Origin: an uncultured Elusimicrobiales bacterium
GTDB taxonomy: Bacteria > Elusimicrobiota > Elusimicrobia > Elusimicrobiales > Elusimicrobiaceae
Length of the DNA: 64,000 nt
Assembly: GCA_944325225.1 (NCBI GenBank)
Contig: CALUZQ010000002.1
Coordinates: forward strand, 43,178-107,177
Reading direction: 5' to 3'
The position numbers and the translations under genes are program-made. Position 1 is the first letter of the stretch. Every line of letters begins with the position of its first letter. Of this stretch, positions 45,466 to 54,156 are shown piece by piece. The notes beneath the pieces are model-generated. The model saw only the letters and a list, made by a program, of their open reading frames with translations, did not search any database and was not told the DNA's origin.

Positions 45466-46578
45466 ATGGGTATTATCCGGCGTGCCGTTTGGAAATTGCA
45501 AGACCGCAGGGCGCAGATTCTGCTGCCTTCGGTCCTTTTGGCGCCTATTTTTGTGCTGGTGATTTATTTGTTGTTTGAAACGGCCAAGGTATCTATGACC
45601 AAGGTCCGCCAGCAGTTCGCGCTGGACAATGCGGCTTACTCCCAGGTTTCGGCCGCCAGCACTTATTTAAACGCGGTGGCTATGGTCAACGGTCCGCTTC
45701 CCTACCGCGTTCTGCTGTACTACAAAGACCAAAAAGTTAATCCCACTCAAACTGCCCAAGCCAGCGGCCGGCAGCCCATCAGTATTTTTGAACTTTTTTA
45801 CCACGGCGGCGGTATTCCGGTTATCGGCCCGGATTATGATACCGGGATTAACAAAGCCCCTAAGGCAGAATCGGTGGATTGGGGGCTTCAGTACGACCCC
45901 AAAAATGAAGAATTCTCCCGCAACGATTGGCAGAAAGAGCAGCCCCGCGAACCTAATTCGGACGAGTGGGTGCCGGTCATGAGCAAATCATTGGTAAATG
46001 ATTATTATTTCTCGGCATTGAAGTATGGTACGGCTGTTATTCATAACTATTTGGAAACCTATGTTCGTACGGGTTCTATTTATGAATCCCAGTCGTATGT
46101 ATATAAAGAAGTCAGCAAAAACGCCATTATGTTCCGCGAGGCGTATTATTTGAATACGAACGACTGTAAAAAGTCGGACTGTGCCCGGCAGAGCGCTTCC
46201 CAGCTGCGGCGTTTTATTACGCTGGGTACGAAACCTTTTGAATTGGATAAGGTGCGTTTTTATGCTTCCGATTCCGGTATGAGCGGCGAGCACGGCGGCG
46301 CGAATAATCTGGACTTGCCGATGACGGAAATTATCAAAAGCAAGTTATTCCAATTTGCCTATTTGGACCCGAGCTCCCGCAGCAAATTGCGTACGCTGGG
46401 GCGGGGAGTTGTGCTCAAACAGCCGTTTAAATTACCGAAGAACCATTTTAATATCAATCTAGAACAAAAATATAAGCCGTATGTGCGTAATACCGTAATT
46501 CTGGCGTGCCCGCGCAATAACAATAACTGCGTGTGGCCTAATCCGTTGCCTAAATATACGGTAACTTTGGATCCGTAA
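45466..46578 (+). CDS. TadG-like pilus-associated membrane protein
   Basis: A 370-residue protein with one N-terminal membrane helix (RAQILLPSVLLAPIFVLVIYLLFETAKVSM), a long helix of the TadG kind, and a large periplasmic domain rich in Tyr, Asn and Pro. Cysteines come in close pairs (NDCKKSDC, ACPRNNNNC). No von Willebrand domain, present in some TadG proteins, is visible. It lies 2 bases after the second pilin and its stop overlaps the start of the TadE-like gene by one base (TAATG). The call rests mainly on helix type and neighbours; it may be a minor pseudopilin-like tip component. Confidence 0.65.
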   Translation: MGIIRRAVWKLQDRRAQILLPSVLLAPIFVLVIYLLFETAKVSMTKVRQQFALDNAAYSQVSAASTYLNAVAMVNGPLPYRVLLYYKDQKVNPTQTAQASGRQPISIFELFYHGGGIPVIGPDYDTGINKAPKAESVDWGLQYDPKNEEFSRNDWQKEQPREPNSDEWVPVMSKSLVNDYYFSALKYGTAVIHNYLETYVRTGSIYESQSYVYKEVSKNAIMFREAYYLNTNDCKKSDCARQSASQLRRFITLGTKPFELDKVRFYASDSGMSGEHGGANNLDLPMTEIIKSKLFQFAYLDPSSRSKLRTLGRGVVLKQPFKLPKNHFNINLEQKYKPYVRNTVILACPRNNNNCVWPNPLPKYTVTLDP

Positions 46579-47123
46579 TGAGGAATCGTTTATTTTCTAT
46601 TCGTTCTAAAAAGGGGCAGGCGACGACCGAAGTCGTACTGCTGTTCCCGTTGTTTGTAATTTTTATTTTATTTATCATCAAAATTTTCGGGCTGTTGATT
46701 TTAAGCCAAAAAATGGAAATAGCCGGGTTTTATGCGGCGCGCCGTTTTCAGCTGCAGTCCCACGAAACGGATTATTATGCCAATACCTGGGACCGCCGGT
46801 TTCTGAAGAAAGATATTCAGCGCAAAGTGGAAAGTTATTTGGGCTTTGATAACCCCGGTATGCGCAAATTTTTAAGCTTAAATGAATTGAAAATGGATAT
46901 TGAAACTTCCGGCACTTGGACGAAAGTCGTGTTGACGGCCCGCACCCGGCCGCCGCGTATTCGGTTTTTGTGCAACTACAATAAGGACCAAGTCTGCGAC
47001 CGGGACGCTAAATGCCTAAAAGGGTATGCTTTCTTGTGCGAAACCGGCGGCGAAGTGGAAATTATCAAATATGTAGGCCATAACGAACGCCCGGCGCCGT
47101 ACGAACGGCCGGAAGGACGCTAA
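46578..47123 (+). CDS. tadE: TadE-like pseudopilin (second copy)
   Basis: A 181-residue pseudopilin. The N-terminus carries SKKG-QATTEVVLLFPLFVIF: cleavage after Gly13 leaves Glu at +5, followed by the hydrophobic helix. The periplasmic domain is basic, with a cysteine-rich end (LCNYNKDQVCDRDAKCLKGYAFLC). It is not a near-copy of the TadE at 30695. It is the last gene of the Tad locus; a promoter for the next unit begins 18 bases after it. Confidence 0.82.
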   Translation: MRNRLFSIRSKKGQATTEVVLLFPLFVIFILFIIKIFGLLILSQKMEIAGFYAARRFQLQSHETDYYANTWDRRFLKKDIQRKVESYLGFDNPGMRKFLSLNELKMDIETSGTWTKVVLTARTRPPRIRFLCNYNKDQVCDRDAKCLKGYAFLCETGGEVEIIKYVGHNERPAPYERPEGR

Positions 47124-47140
47124 TCAGGCGGCTCTTGGCC

Positions 47141-47169
47141 TTGACAAAGCCGTTTTTTCTGCCTATACT
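47141..47169 (+). promoter_or_regulatory. Promoter of the envelope-protein cassette
   Basis: TTGACA (47141-47146) and TATACT (47164-47169) are separated by exactly 17 bases; only one base differs from the full consensus. The leader would be about 85 bases. The -35 box lies in GGCCTTGACAAAGCC, an imperfect dyad followed by six T, which could also serve as a weak terminator for the Tad genes or as a regulator site. A ribosome site (AAGGGG) stands 5 bases before the ATG at 47262. Confidence 0.85.
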
Positions 47170-47261
47170 AATTAATAGTAAGATAGGGGAACTCTGTGTT
47201 TGAGCGCACCTGGGGTACGGGTCAACAAGAGTAGTTTTTATTATATAGATAAGGGGTTTTT

Positions 47262-48941
47262 ATGTTTAAGTTAAAACCGGGAAATGTATTCCAAAAAATT
47301 AACAAAATGGATAAAAAACAGGCCTATACCTGGGGGGCTATCGTAGTGGTGTGTTTTGTGGCCTTGCTGACTTTGGCCTCTTTTATGGGCGATGCCGATG
47401 AAACCTCGTTTGACGGTTTCAATACCCGCGGATACGACTTGGCCCAAATGCCTTTTTTAAACGATGAAGCCGAAGAATACCTGTTGGCTTCCAAATACCC
47501 CGATATGCAGAACAACGGCTCTACGATGTTGTATTCTTCCGAAGAAAAAGAAGCCCGCCAAGAAGCCGATGCCGAGGCCGCGGCAGAAGCGGCGGCGGAG
47601 GCGGAATCGGCCGATATGGATTCTTCTTCGGACAGCGCTTCTTCCTCCTCCGGCTATGGCGGTTATGGCGGCGGTTATGCGGGGGGAGGTGCAGCAGCGG
47701 CGGGGCCTACGCAAATTGGCCAGCTGGGCAGTGCCAGCGTCGGCCGGGCCAGCGGCAGCGGGGTCAGTACTTCCTGGGGAGCGCCTCGGGGGGATTTCTC
47801 GCCGTATAAGAGCCAGGAAAAAGGGTCCGAACTGCCGGTAACCCAACTTAAAAACCAGGACGCCCGCCGGGCGTTAGCCCAGTTTGCGCAAACCAGCCGT
47901 GCAGCGGCCGGGTTTAAAGATTCCAAAGGCGCCAACGCCAAAAGGGCGCTTATGGGCGGCCATGTGCAGGGGAGCGAGGCCTTCACTGACGGCGGAGTAG
48001 ATTTAAGCAAGACCAGCGGGCTTACGCTGGATACCAATGCACCGGTTTCTTCGGCCGATTTGGGGAATTTAAACGATGCGATTTCGGACGCCGCCAACGC
48101 CGGGAAACAAGCAAAACAGGATTTGGAAGATGATTTTCGTGAGAGTATGGCCGACCGCTTGTTGGAACAACTCTGGAGCGGTATGATTAATATGGGCTTG
48201 CAAGCCATGAGCAATGTGATGAATCAAGGGATTGATGCCCTGCAAGGGGCCATTAGTGGACGGAATGCGGCCAGAGGACTGGACAGCAGTACCAGCAATG
48301 AGATCTTGTCTAAAGAGTGGGGGGCTTTAACGCCTGATCAACAGGATTTGTATATGAAAGTTACCGGGCGGACGGCTGATGAAATGGCTTCGTTTAAAGG
48401 CCCGTTAATTGACGATTATGCCAACTATAAAAAAGGGCTTTCCGGTGCGGATACGGAACTTGTGTCCAAGTATTCCCGCCCGGCGGAAGACTATAAGGTA
48501 GTTACCTCAGAACAGACAACCGACCCGGAAATGTTAGAACTCGGTATAACCGAAGAAGCGGTCGTTACGGTAGACCAAAAGAAATACGCTGCATATCAGA
48601 AAGCCAACCGCAACTGGGAAAAGGATATGCGCAAAGATTTTGCACAAGATCTTCGCAGCAACCGCGACACCCTGCTGGCTGGAACGACCTATGCTGCCCA
48701 GCGGCAGGAAGTGTATAACTCGGCTTATAATGCGCACCAGCGCAGCGGGGGAAGTAAAATCTCTGTTCCGGAGTATTCTTCCTCCAATTCCCGCACTTCT
48801 TCCACCTCTGGCAATACGAATTGGTGGTCCCAGTATGGCTCGGATTATGGGGACAGCTCTAAATATGACCAGAATCAAGTAGCGGCCTGCCAGGGGCATG
48901 CGGCGCCGCAAACTTGTTTGCAGAATGCTAGAAAGAAGTAG
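47262..48941 (+). CDS. Membrane-anchored low-complexity envelope protein of unknown function
   Basis: A 559-residue protein with no family I recognise. A basic start, one helix (about 23-42, WGAIVVVCFVALLTLASFM), then a long outside part. Residues about 90-150 are Glu/Ala and then Ser/Gly/Tyr rich (SSSGYGGYGGGYAGGG), a disordered, sticky type of sequence. From about 270 it is helical (SMADRLLEQLWSGMINMGLQAMSNVMNQ), and ends with SerThr-rich stretches and one cysteine pair (ACQGHAAPQTC). It is the first gene of a unit behind a near-consensus promoter. Together with the next five genes it forms a cassette of similarly built proteins. Surface or periplasmic scaffold is my inference. Confidence 0.7.
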   Translation: MFKLKPGNVFQKINKMDKKQAYTWGAIVVVCFVALLTLASFMGDADETSFDGFNTRGYDLAQMPFLNDEAEEYLLASKYPDMQNNGSTMLYSSEEKEARQEADAEAAAEAAAEAESADMDSSSDSASSSSGYGGYGGGYAGGGAAAAGPTQIGQLGSASVGRASGSGVSTSWGAPRGDFSPYKSQEKGSELPVTQLKNQDARRALAQFAQTSRAAAGFKDSKGANAKRALMGGHVQGSEAFTDGGVDLSKTSGLTLDTNAPVSSADLGNLNDAISDAANAGKQAKQDLEDDFRESMADRLLEQLWSGMINMGLQAMSNVMNQGIDALQGAISGRNAARGLDSSTSNEILSKEWGALTPDQQDLYMKVTGRTADEMASFKGPLIDDYANYKKGLSGADTELVSKYSRPAEDYKVVTSEQTTDPEMLELGITEEAVVTVDQKKYAAYQKANRNWEKDMRKDFAQDLRSNRDTLLAGTTYAAQRQEVYNSAYNAHQRSGGSKISVPEYSSSNSRTSSTSGNTNWWSQYGSDYGDSSKYDQNQVAACQGHAAPQTCLQNARKK

Positions 48942-49015
48942 GGTACGAAAACTTATAAAGATTTGATAGTCGTTTAAGCTGTATGTACATAGTTTTAGTA
49001 GTTTAGGAGGCATGT

Positions 49016-50491
49016 ATGAATTTCTTTAAATGGCTGGGCCGTAGCGGCAAAATTGCCCTCTCTACCGCGCAGGCGGTAGGGCTGTCGGCCGTGGTCGGAG
49101 TGGGGGGCATTGCCGCCTGGCAAATGCTGGATGCCCCTTCCGACAATACGGCCTTTAATTTGGGCGGGCAGTATAATCCCGGCGAAATTGTGTATGTGGC
49201 CGGTGCTTCCGGCGGCTCGTATGGCGCTAACGGGGAAGTGCAATCCTCTTTCTTGGCCACTCCGTCCAAGGCAATAGAAATGACGGAAAAAATGACGATT
49301 GCCCAAAAACGAGCCGAAGAATACGATGATTCGGTTACAGTGTCCGCCCCCGCTCCCTCCGATCCGCAGGCCTATCAAATGGGTGGTACGGAAGGGCTTG
49401 GCATGGGGGGCAACCGCGCCAATGAAGAAGAATTAAAAAATAATCCCATGGCGCTGGCGCAGCAGTCGTTAGCCGGCGTATCGGACGCTATCAGCCGCGC
49501 CCAACAGCAAGCACAGCAGCAAGCGGCGGCCGGCGGCGCCAATGGGCAAAAACAGGGTGATGCCCCCGCTTCTTTAGCCAGCGCCAGCCGGGATTGGGGG
49601 TCCTCCGCGGCTACGCGGGGGCTTGGCGGCGGTGGAGGAAATGCGTTTAATTCTGCCTTTGTTGTGCAAGATAGCACCAAGGGTGGGAAGGGGGCTTCTA
49701 ACGGCAGTTTGGAAGATGCCGCTCAAGTAATGAAGAATTTTCAAGCCCAGGCCGCTGCTGCCCAGGAAGGAGCCCGTATGCGGGCACGGTCCAGTTTCGG
49801 CAGCGATATGATGGACGGTAATTTGGACGCTTGGGCCGGAAATGCCCGAGATTCCAAAGAAGCCAATGAATTGAAATTTATTACCAAGCGCTCGGCGGAT
49901 GCCGCGAAAAACAAAAACCGCGCCGCGAACGAAGGGGCTCGTGCCTTTTTGGCAAGCACCAAAATTTCCGGCGGTATGAGTGTAGTAGGCGAGAGCGTAA
50001 CCACCGGGCAGGGCCAAGGATCTAAGGATTTTGCGGCGCCCACCGATGTTAAACTCAACAGCGTGGGGGCCTGGAGCGAAGATTTTGATATTATCCAGGA
50101 AGACCGCCTAAAAGACCGCAACGCCATGCTGTCGTGGATGTGGGGTGCTTTTGGCGTGGCTATTGCCGCAATGATTGCGATTCCGCTGGTCAAAAATATC
50201 ACCGTGCTGGGAATCCCGGTTGGGTTGATTTTAGCGTTGATTATTGCTGCCGCGGCGACGGCTGTTTGTGTGGTGGGCTTTGTGAAAGCCCAACAATATG
50301 CCAATAAATGGGGCAAAGACGGTATGAGTGTGGCAATTCGCGTGATTACGCCAATCTTAACCGCCGGGGTATGGGCGTCGTTCATCTGGGCGGGTGCCTT
50401 TAAAGAATTATATACCCAGGTGGGTGAGAAATTGGGCTTGGTCGGCTCTAAGGGCGCGGGCGCGTCCAATAGTTTTACCACATATGTATGA
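49016..50491 (+). CDS. Membrane protein of unknown family, paralog A (N-terminal anchor, three C-terminal helices)
   Basis: A 491-residue protein: one helix near residues 15-35, then about 330 residues outside that are rich in Ala, Gln, Gly and Ser (QQQAQQQAAAGG), then three helices at about 372-392, 398-420 and 440-465. At 291-312 it has KRSADAAKNKNRAANEGARA, which recurs almost intact in the protein encoded at 50865 (KRSADAARNENRAANEGSRA). The whole layout is also shared, so these are paralogs. A full AGGAGG lies 5 bases before the ATG. No known family is evident. Confidence 0.75.
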   Translation: MNFFKWLGRSGKIALSTAQAVGLSAVVGVGGIAAWQMLDAPSDNTAFNLGGQYNPGEIVYVAGASGGSYGANGEVQSSFLATPSKAIEMTEKMTIAQKRAEEYDDSVTVSAPAPSDPQAYQMGGTEGLGMGGNRANEEELKNNPMALAQQSLAGVSDAISRAQQQAQQQAAAGGANGQKQGDAPASLASASRDWGSSAATRGLGGGGGNAFNSAFVVQDSTKGGKGASNGSLEDAAQVMKNFQAQAAAAQEGARMRARSSFGSDMMDGNLDAWAGNARDSKEANELKFITKRSADAAKNKNRAANEGARAFLASTKISGGMSVVGESVTTGQGQGSKDFAAPTDVKLNSVGAWSEDFDIIQEDRLKDRNAMLSWMWGAFGVAIAAMIAIPLVKNITVLGIPVGLILALIIAAAATAVCVVGFVKAQQYANKWGKDGMSVAIRVITPILTAGVWASFIWAGAFKELYTQVGEKLGLVGSKGAGASNSFTTYV

Positions 50492-50574
50492 TATGAGCTT
50501 GGGCGGCAGCGTGTGTGGTTGAATATCCGCCGCGAACCGCCCATTAATTCCGAAGAGAATAAGAGGTTCGGTCT

Positions 50575-50850
50575 ATGCGAATTGGTAATTTGATTGTGGA
50601 ACCCTGGAGCAAAAAAAATTGCATTTACAGAATCGTAGCTATTTTGTTGGTGGTTCTGTGGATTTTTTGGGGAATCACGCTATTTATGGACGGGCAGATG
50701 CTGCAGCAACGCTTGCAAGAGGTGCAGCTGGAAGCCCAGCGTGAAGAAGCGCGCGCCCAACGGGAAGCGGCTTTCCGCCGGGCCGCCTTGGAGCGGCAGG
50801 GGCAGGCCGAACAACTTCAGGTGCAGAACGCCGTGGACGCATTTAAATAG
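50575..50850 (+). CDS. Small single-helix membrane protein with coiled coil
   Basis: A 91-residue protein: a 16-residue start (MRIGNLIVEPWSKKNC), one helix (about 17-38, IVAILLVVLWIFWGITLFM) and a Glu/Gln/Arg-rich heptad-like tail (QRLQEVQLEAQREEARAQREAAFRR). The tail should form a coiled coil outside or inside the membrane. It lies between the two paralogs, with AGAGG before the ATG, and is probably a small partner that joins larger members of the cassette. No family is recognised. Confidence 0.65.
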   Translation: MRIGNLIVEPWSKKNCIYRIVAILLVVLWIFWGITLFMDGQMLQQRLQEVQLEAQREEARAQREAAFRRAALERQGQAEQLQVQNAVDAFK

Positions 50851-50864
50851 TAGGGAGAGGGCTT

Positions 50865-52367
50865 ATGAACTTATTTAAATTTTTGAAAAGCACTTCAGGC
50901 AAAATTGTCCTGCGGGCTCCCCAGTTATTAACGATTGGGGGCGTGGGCGCGTTGGCGGTTTACGGCGCCTATCAGACGGATAATACCTTCGCCAGCAAGG
51001 AAGCTCCAATTCGCACTTTGTCCAGCATTTCCAGCGGTTCTTCTTACGAAGGACTGCAAAGCAAAGATGGTCTGCTGACCTCTATCAACATTAAAGATTC
51101 GCTGAACCAGGTGGCTACGGCCGAAGAGCGCGCTGCGCTGGAGGCCGGGAGCGGTTCCGCCAATAACTTTGGGCTGGATAATGTGGATAATATCCAAAAT
51201 ATCTCGTTTGGTTCTGCCGCGGAAACTTCTTCCACTACTGATGGTTTGGGTATGGGGGCCAACCGGGCCGTTTTGAACGGACCGGCCGCAGCGGGTGCTT
51301 CCGGCGGCCGCCAGGTGCCGGGCGTAAGCGGCGGGGCCGTCTCGGCGGCGGCCGCACATCAGGCCGCTAATCGCCCCTCTTTGGGAACGGCTTCCATGGC
51401 TCGTGCTTCCGGCAATGCTTTCAATGCCGCTTCGGGGGCAATAGGCGGTTCTTCCGCCTCCGGTTCTGGGGGCTCCGGATCTTCGGGACAAAGCGGATCT
51501 GGAAGCGAAGGATATCAATTTTCCGGTGCGATGCCCAGCGGCAGTAATGCGGTGTCGGCCATGGGGCTTAGCCGGTCCGGTTCCGGATTTATGGCCGGCG
51601 GCAGAAATGCTACCACGGCCGCTAATCGCCGCTCGTTTAGAGATAGTAATGACTTGCGGGATATTTCCAAACGCTCGGCGGATGCCGCCCGCAATGAAAA
51701 CCGTGCCGCTAACGAAGGATCCCGCGCCTTTTTGGCCAGCAGCCGTAATTCCGGCGGTATGACGGTGGAAGGCGGGGTGGAAACGGAATCTACCGGTTCG
51801 GCCGATTTTGAAAACCCGGCCAATGCCAAATTAAAAGCCATTGGAAATTGGGTAGAACAAGAGGATGATTTCGCCGAAAAACAAGAAAAGGCCCGCAAAC
51901 GCTTAATGTGGATGACTTTGGCCTTAATTGCGGCCACGGTGGCTGCCATTCCGGCCGCTTATCACCTCATTTCCAAAGGTAAAATGCTCATGCTTAATCC
52001 GCTTACAGCGGCCGCAGGGGCTCCGTTGGTAGCGTGGGGCTGGGTTATTTTAGGTATTGTGATGGCTTATGCCGCTACTGTAGTGGGCTTTGGCGTCAAT
52101 TACCAGAAGAACTACAACGGGAACTTAATGCCCATTATGTCCTACTTGGTTTCTGCGGGCGCCATTGGCGCGTTGATCTGGACGGGAATCTCAGCTATGA
52201 AGACCGGTGCTGCCGGTGATAAAACGGCCCAGAAAACTTTTATGAGCAAAGCTACGGGAGCGCTTAAGAAAGTGGGTATGATGGGGGCAACCAAAGGCGG
52301 CGAGGTGGCTGTGCAGCAAATTAAGCAGCATGATGCCGAAGTGCGCCAGCAGTCCTCCAACAAATAG
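50865..52367 (+). CDS. Membrane protein of unknown family, paralog B
   Basis: A 500-residue paralog of the protein at 49016, with the same plan: anchor helix at about 15-35, a long Ser/Gly/Ala-rich outer part (GGSSASGSGGSGSSGQSGSG near 205-225), the shared KRSADAA-x-NENRAANEGSRAFLAS block at 269-290, and three C-terminal helices (about 347-365, 375-408, 418-440). The outer parts differ strongly while the block and the helices are kept, so the block is probably the working part and may bind a common partner. GGGAGAGG precedes the ATG 5-12 bases upstream. No family is recognised. Confidence 0.75.
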   Translation: MNLFKFLKSTSGKIVLRAPQLLTIGGVGALAVYGAYQTDNTFASKEAPIRTLSSISSGSSYEGLQSKDGLLTSINIKDSLNQVATAEERAALEAGSGSANNFGLDNVDNIQNISFGSAAETSSTTDGLGMGANRAVLNGPAAAGASGGRQVPGVSGGAVSAAAAHQAANRPSLGTASMARASGNAFNAASGAIGGSSASGSGGSGSSGQSGSGSEGYQFSGAMPSGSNAVSAMGLSRSGSGFMAGGRNATTAANRRSFRDSNDLRDISKRSADAARNENRAANEGSRAFLASSRNSGGMTVEGGVETESTGSADFENPANAKLKAIGNWVEQEDDFAEKQEKARKRLMWMTLALIAATVAAIPAAYHLISKGKMLMLNPLTAAAGAPLVAWGWVILGIVMAYAATVVGFGVNYQKNYNGNLMPIMSYLVSAGAIGALIWTGISAMKTGAAGDKTAQKTFMSKATGALKKVGMMGATKGGEVAVQQIKQHDAEVRQQSSNK

Positions 52368-52375
52368 TTTAATGG

Positions 52376-52407
52376 AACGGAAGGAACGCAACGGCGTTCC
52401 TTCCGTT
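52376..52407 (+). other. Perfect 13-bp hairpin in front of the next cassette gene
   Basis: AACGGAAGGAACG (52376-52388) and CGTTCCTTCCGTT (52395-52407) pair without mismatch around a 6-base loop. Only three T follow, so terminator strength is low. It ends 14 bases before the ATG at 52422, which has no other ribosome site; the purine-rich left arm (GGAAGG) is the only SD-like sequence, and it is inside the stem. It may lower or control translation of the next gene, or act as a partial terminator. Confidence 0.75.
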
Positions 52408-52421
52408 TGCTTGAATCAAAA

Positions 52422-53945
52422 ATGAAAGAACAAAATCAGCAACCTGAACAGGAAGAACAAAAAATACTGGCCTTGGCGTGGACCGAGTTAAAACAGTTGG
52501 CACGCTCCAAAAAAGCGTGGGCGGTGCTTGTCTTGTTCCTTTTGCTGTTGTTGACGACGGGCGTAGTACCGGTGGGGAAAATCCCGTTTTTGCGCAATTT
52601 GGCGTGGGCGATGGGATATACCCCGGAGGAAACCCAGGAGATTTCGCTGTTAAAGGCGCTTCTTAGCTGGAACGAACATTCCAAACGAATGCAGGGAGAA
52701 CTGCCGGATCCGGACGGAAACGGCGTTTTCGGCAACGACGGCGGATTTGCTACGGCCCATCAGCGAATGACTTCCCAGAAAGATTCCAGCTTAATCAATC
52801 TGCGGGCGGTGAATGCTTCGCTGGCGCAGCAAGGCAAAGCGCGGGATTTCATTTCCGGCTCCTATCATACGCTGGGCGACGAAAACACCAATCTTTCCGT
52901 AGCCCGTATTAAAGGGGATATTGCCCAAACCCAAGCCAACGCCGTAACGCAGGCCGAGGTATATTTCGGCACCGATGCCGACGCTGTGGCCCGCGATCCA
53001 AAAGACGGGTTCAACTCTACCCAATCCCTTAAAAAAATTGCCAATCCGCATATTGCCGGTTCCGGCAATATGGACTGGCTGGGCCGGCTGGCGGATAAAG
53101 CCACCCGTTCCGATGCTGGTTTGCAAAACATAGCTAAATCTCTAGAAACGGGTGGTATGCTCTCGCAGTTAAACCCTATTACCAGCATTGGAAATCATAA
53201 AGCACAGCGGGATATGTATTATGCCTGGTTGACCGGTATGAGCGCGCGCCGTACGCCCAATGTTGTGCTTAAGAAAACGCTGGCCTCGTCCGGCTTTGAC
53301 GGCGCTGATATGCCTAAAAGAGTGTTTGACTCGTCCGGCTTTTCGGGTATTGGCATTAATCCGGACGATGTCGTGGCCGATTTGGACAATATCAAACTGC
53401 GGCTGAAAAATGAAAAAGAATGCGAACGAGCGTTAAATTCGTCGGGCGAGATGGCTATTAATCAACTGGAAGAAGCCAAAAAAGGGATTAATTCGCTGGC
53501 GGGTTCATTCCCTAAAACCTGTGATGAGGTAAATGGCGATTTTTCCAACCGGCTTTCGGTGCTGCGGAACCAATGCGAACAAGTAAAGCGGGCGTATTCC
53601 GATTTAGGCGCTTTTTGCGGGGTAGCGGTAAAAGCCGGGCGGGAAGGAACCTGTACCACCAATAATTTGCAAGCCCGGTACGACCAATATGCGGCTTACT
53701 GTACCGAAGAACGAGAAAAATGCGCGGGCTTGGAAACCCCGGAAGAACAACAGGCCTGTATCGCCGCTATTAAAAAAGCCGCCGATTATGAAGAAGGCGA
53801 CTGTTACGGCGGCGGCTGTTCCGAGGAGGGGGTTTCTAAGTTGGTTTCCGGTACTTTTAATGTAGGCGTAAACGGGCAGCCGGTGGATCCAAACGCGGGG
53901 GATTTCTTCCCGGAAACGGACTGGGGCGGCTCCAAATTTTATTAA
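52422..53945 (+). CDS. Membrane-anchored protein with cysteine-rich C-terminal domain, unknown function
   Basis: A 507-residue protein starting at ATG 52422. A Gln/Glu-rich cytoplasmic start, one helix (about 30-48, AWAVLVLFLLLLLTTGVVPVG), then an outer part. Residues about 60-320 are soluble and helical, with no low-complexity stretch. From about 330 there are ten cysteines (ECERAL, KTCDEV, NQCEQV, AFCGV and others), an even number that suits disulfides outside the membrane. It is the last gene of the first cassette unit; a new promoter follows directly. No family is recognised. Confidence 0.7.
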   Translation: MKEQNQQPEQEEQKILALAWTELKQLARSKKAWAVLVLFLLLLLTTGVVPVGKIPFLRNLAWAMGYTPEETQEISLLKALLSWNEHSKRMQGELPDPDGNGVFGNDGGFATAHQRMTSQKDSSLINLRAVNASLAQQGKARDFISGSYHTLGDENTNLSVARIKGDIAQTQANAVTQAEVYFGTDADAVARDPKDGFNSTQSLKKIANPHIAGSGNMDWLGRLADKATRSDAGLQNIAKSLETGGMLSQLNPITSIGNHKAQRDMYYAWLTGMSARRTPNVVLKKTLASSGFDGADMPKRVFDSSGFSGIGINPDDVVADLDNIKLRLKNEKECERALNSSGEMAINQLEEAKKGINSLAGSFPKTCDEVNGDFSNRLSVLRNQCEQVKRAYSDLGAFCGVAVKAGREGTCTTNNLQARYDQYAAYCTEEREKCAGLETPEEQQACIAAIKKAADYEEGDCYGGGCSEEGVSKLVSGTFNVGVNGQPVDPNAGDFFPETDWGGSKFY

Positions 53946-53952
53946 ATACCCC

Positions 53953-53980
53953 TTGAAAAACGCGTATTTAATTGTATAAT
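53953..53980 (+). promoter_or_regulatory. Promoter of the 1,278-residue envelope protein gene
   Basis: TTGAAA (53953-53958) and TATAAT (53975-53980) are 16 bases apart. The leader is long, about 170 bases, and holds a perfect palindrome GGGAAAATTTTCCC (54090-54103) and a small hairpin GGGC-GAAAA-GCCC just after it. The start codon at 54157 has AGGAGG 7 bases upstream. The leader is long enough for a regulatory RNA, but I recognise no known riboswitch class. Confidence 0.8.
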
Positions 53981-54156
53981 AGAAGTAAGGAAGTGCGGGT
54001 AAAGAAAGTTGTTACGGAGTGGGGAACCATCTCTGAACAACGAATTTCTTTATTATAGAAAAGTGGTAGGCGGGAGGATTTCTCCGACGGGGAAAATTTT
54101 CCCAAAACGGGGCGAAAAGCCCAAAACCGGTAGTTTTATTTTAATAGGAGGCATTT

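Noticed and set aside
47170..47261. Shared leader element between the two cassette promoters (47170-47261 and 53981-54156)
   Set aside because: Short similar words (GGGGAAC, TTATTATA) occur in similar order, but the match is too weak to claim by eye.
53981..54156. Known c-di-GMP riboswitch in the leader
   Set aside because: The conserved GEMM core sequences are not visible; only generic hairpins are seen.
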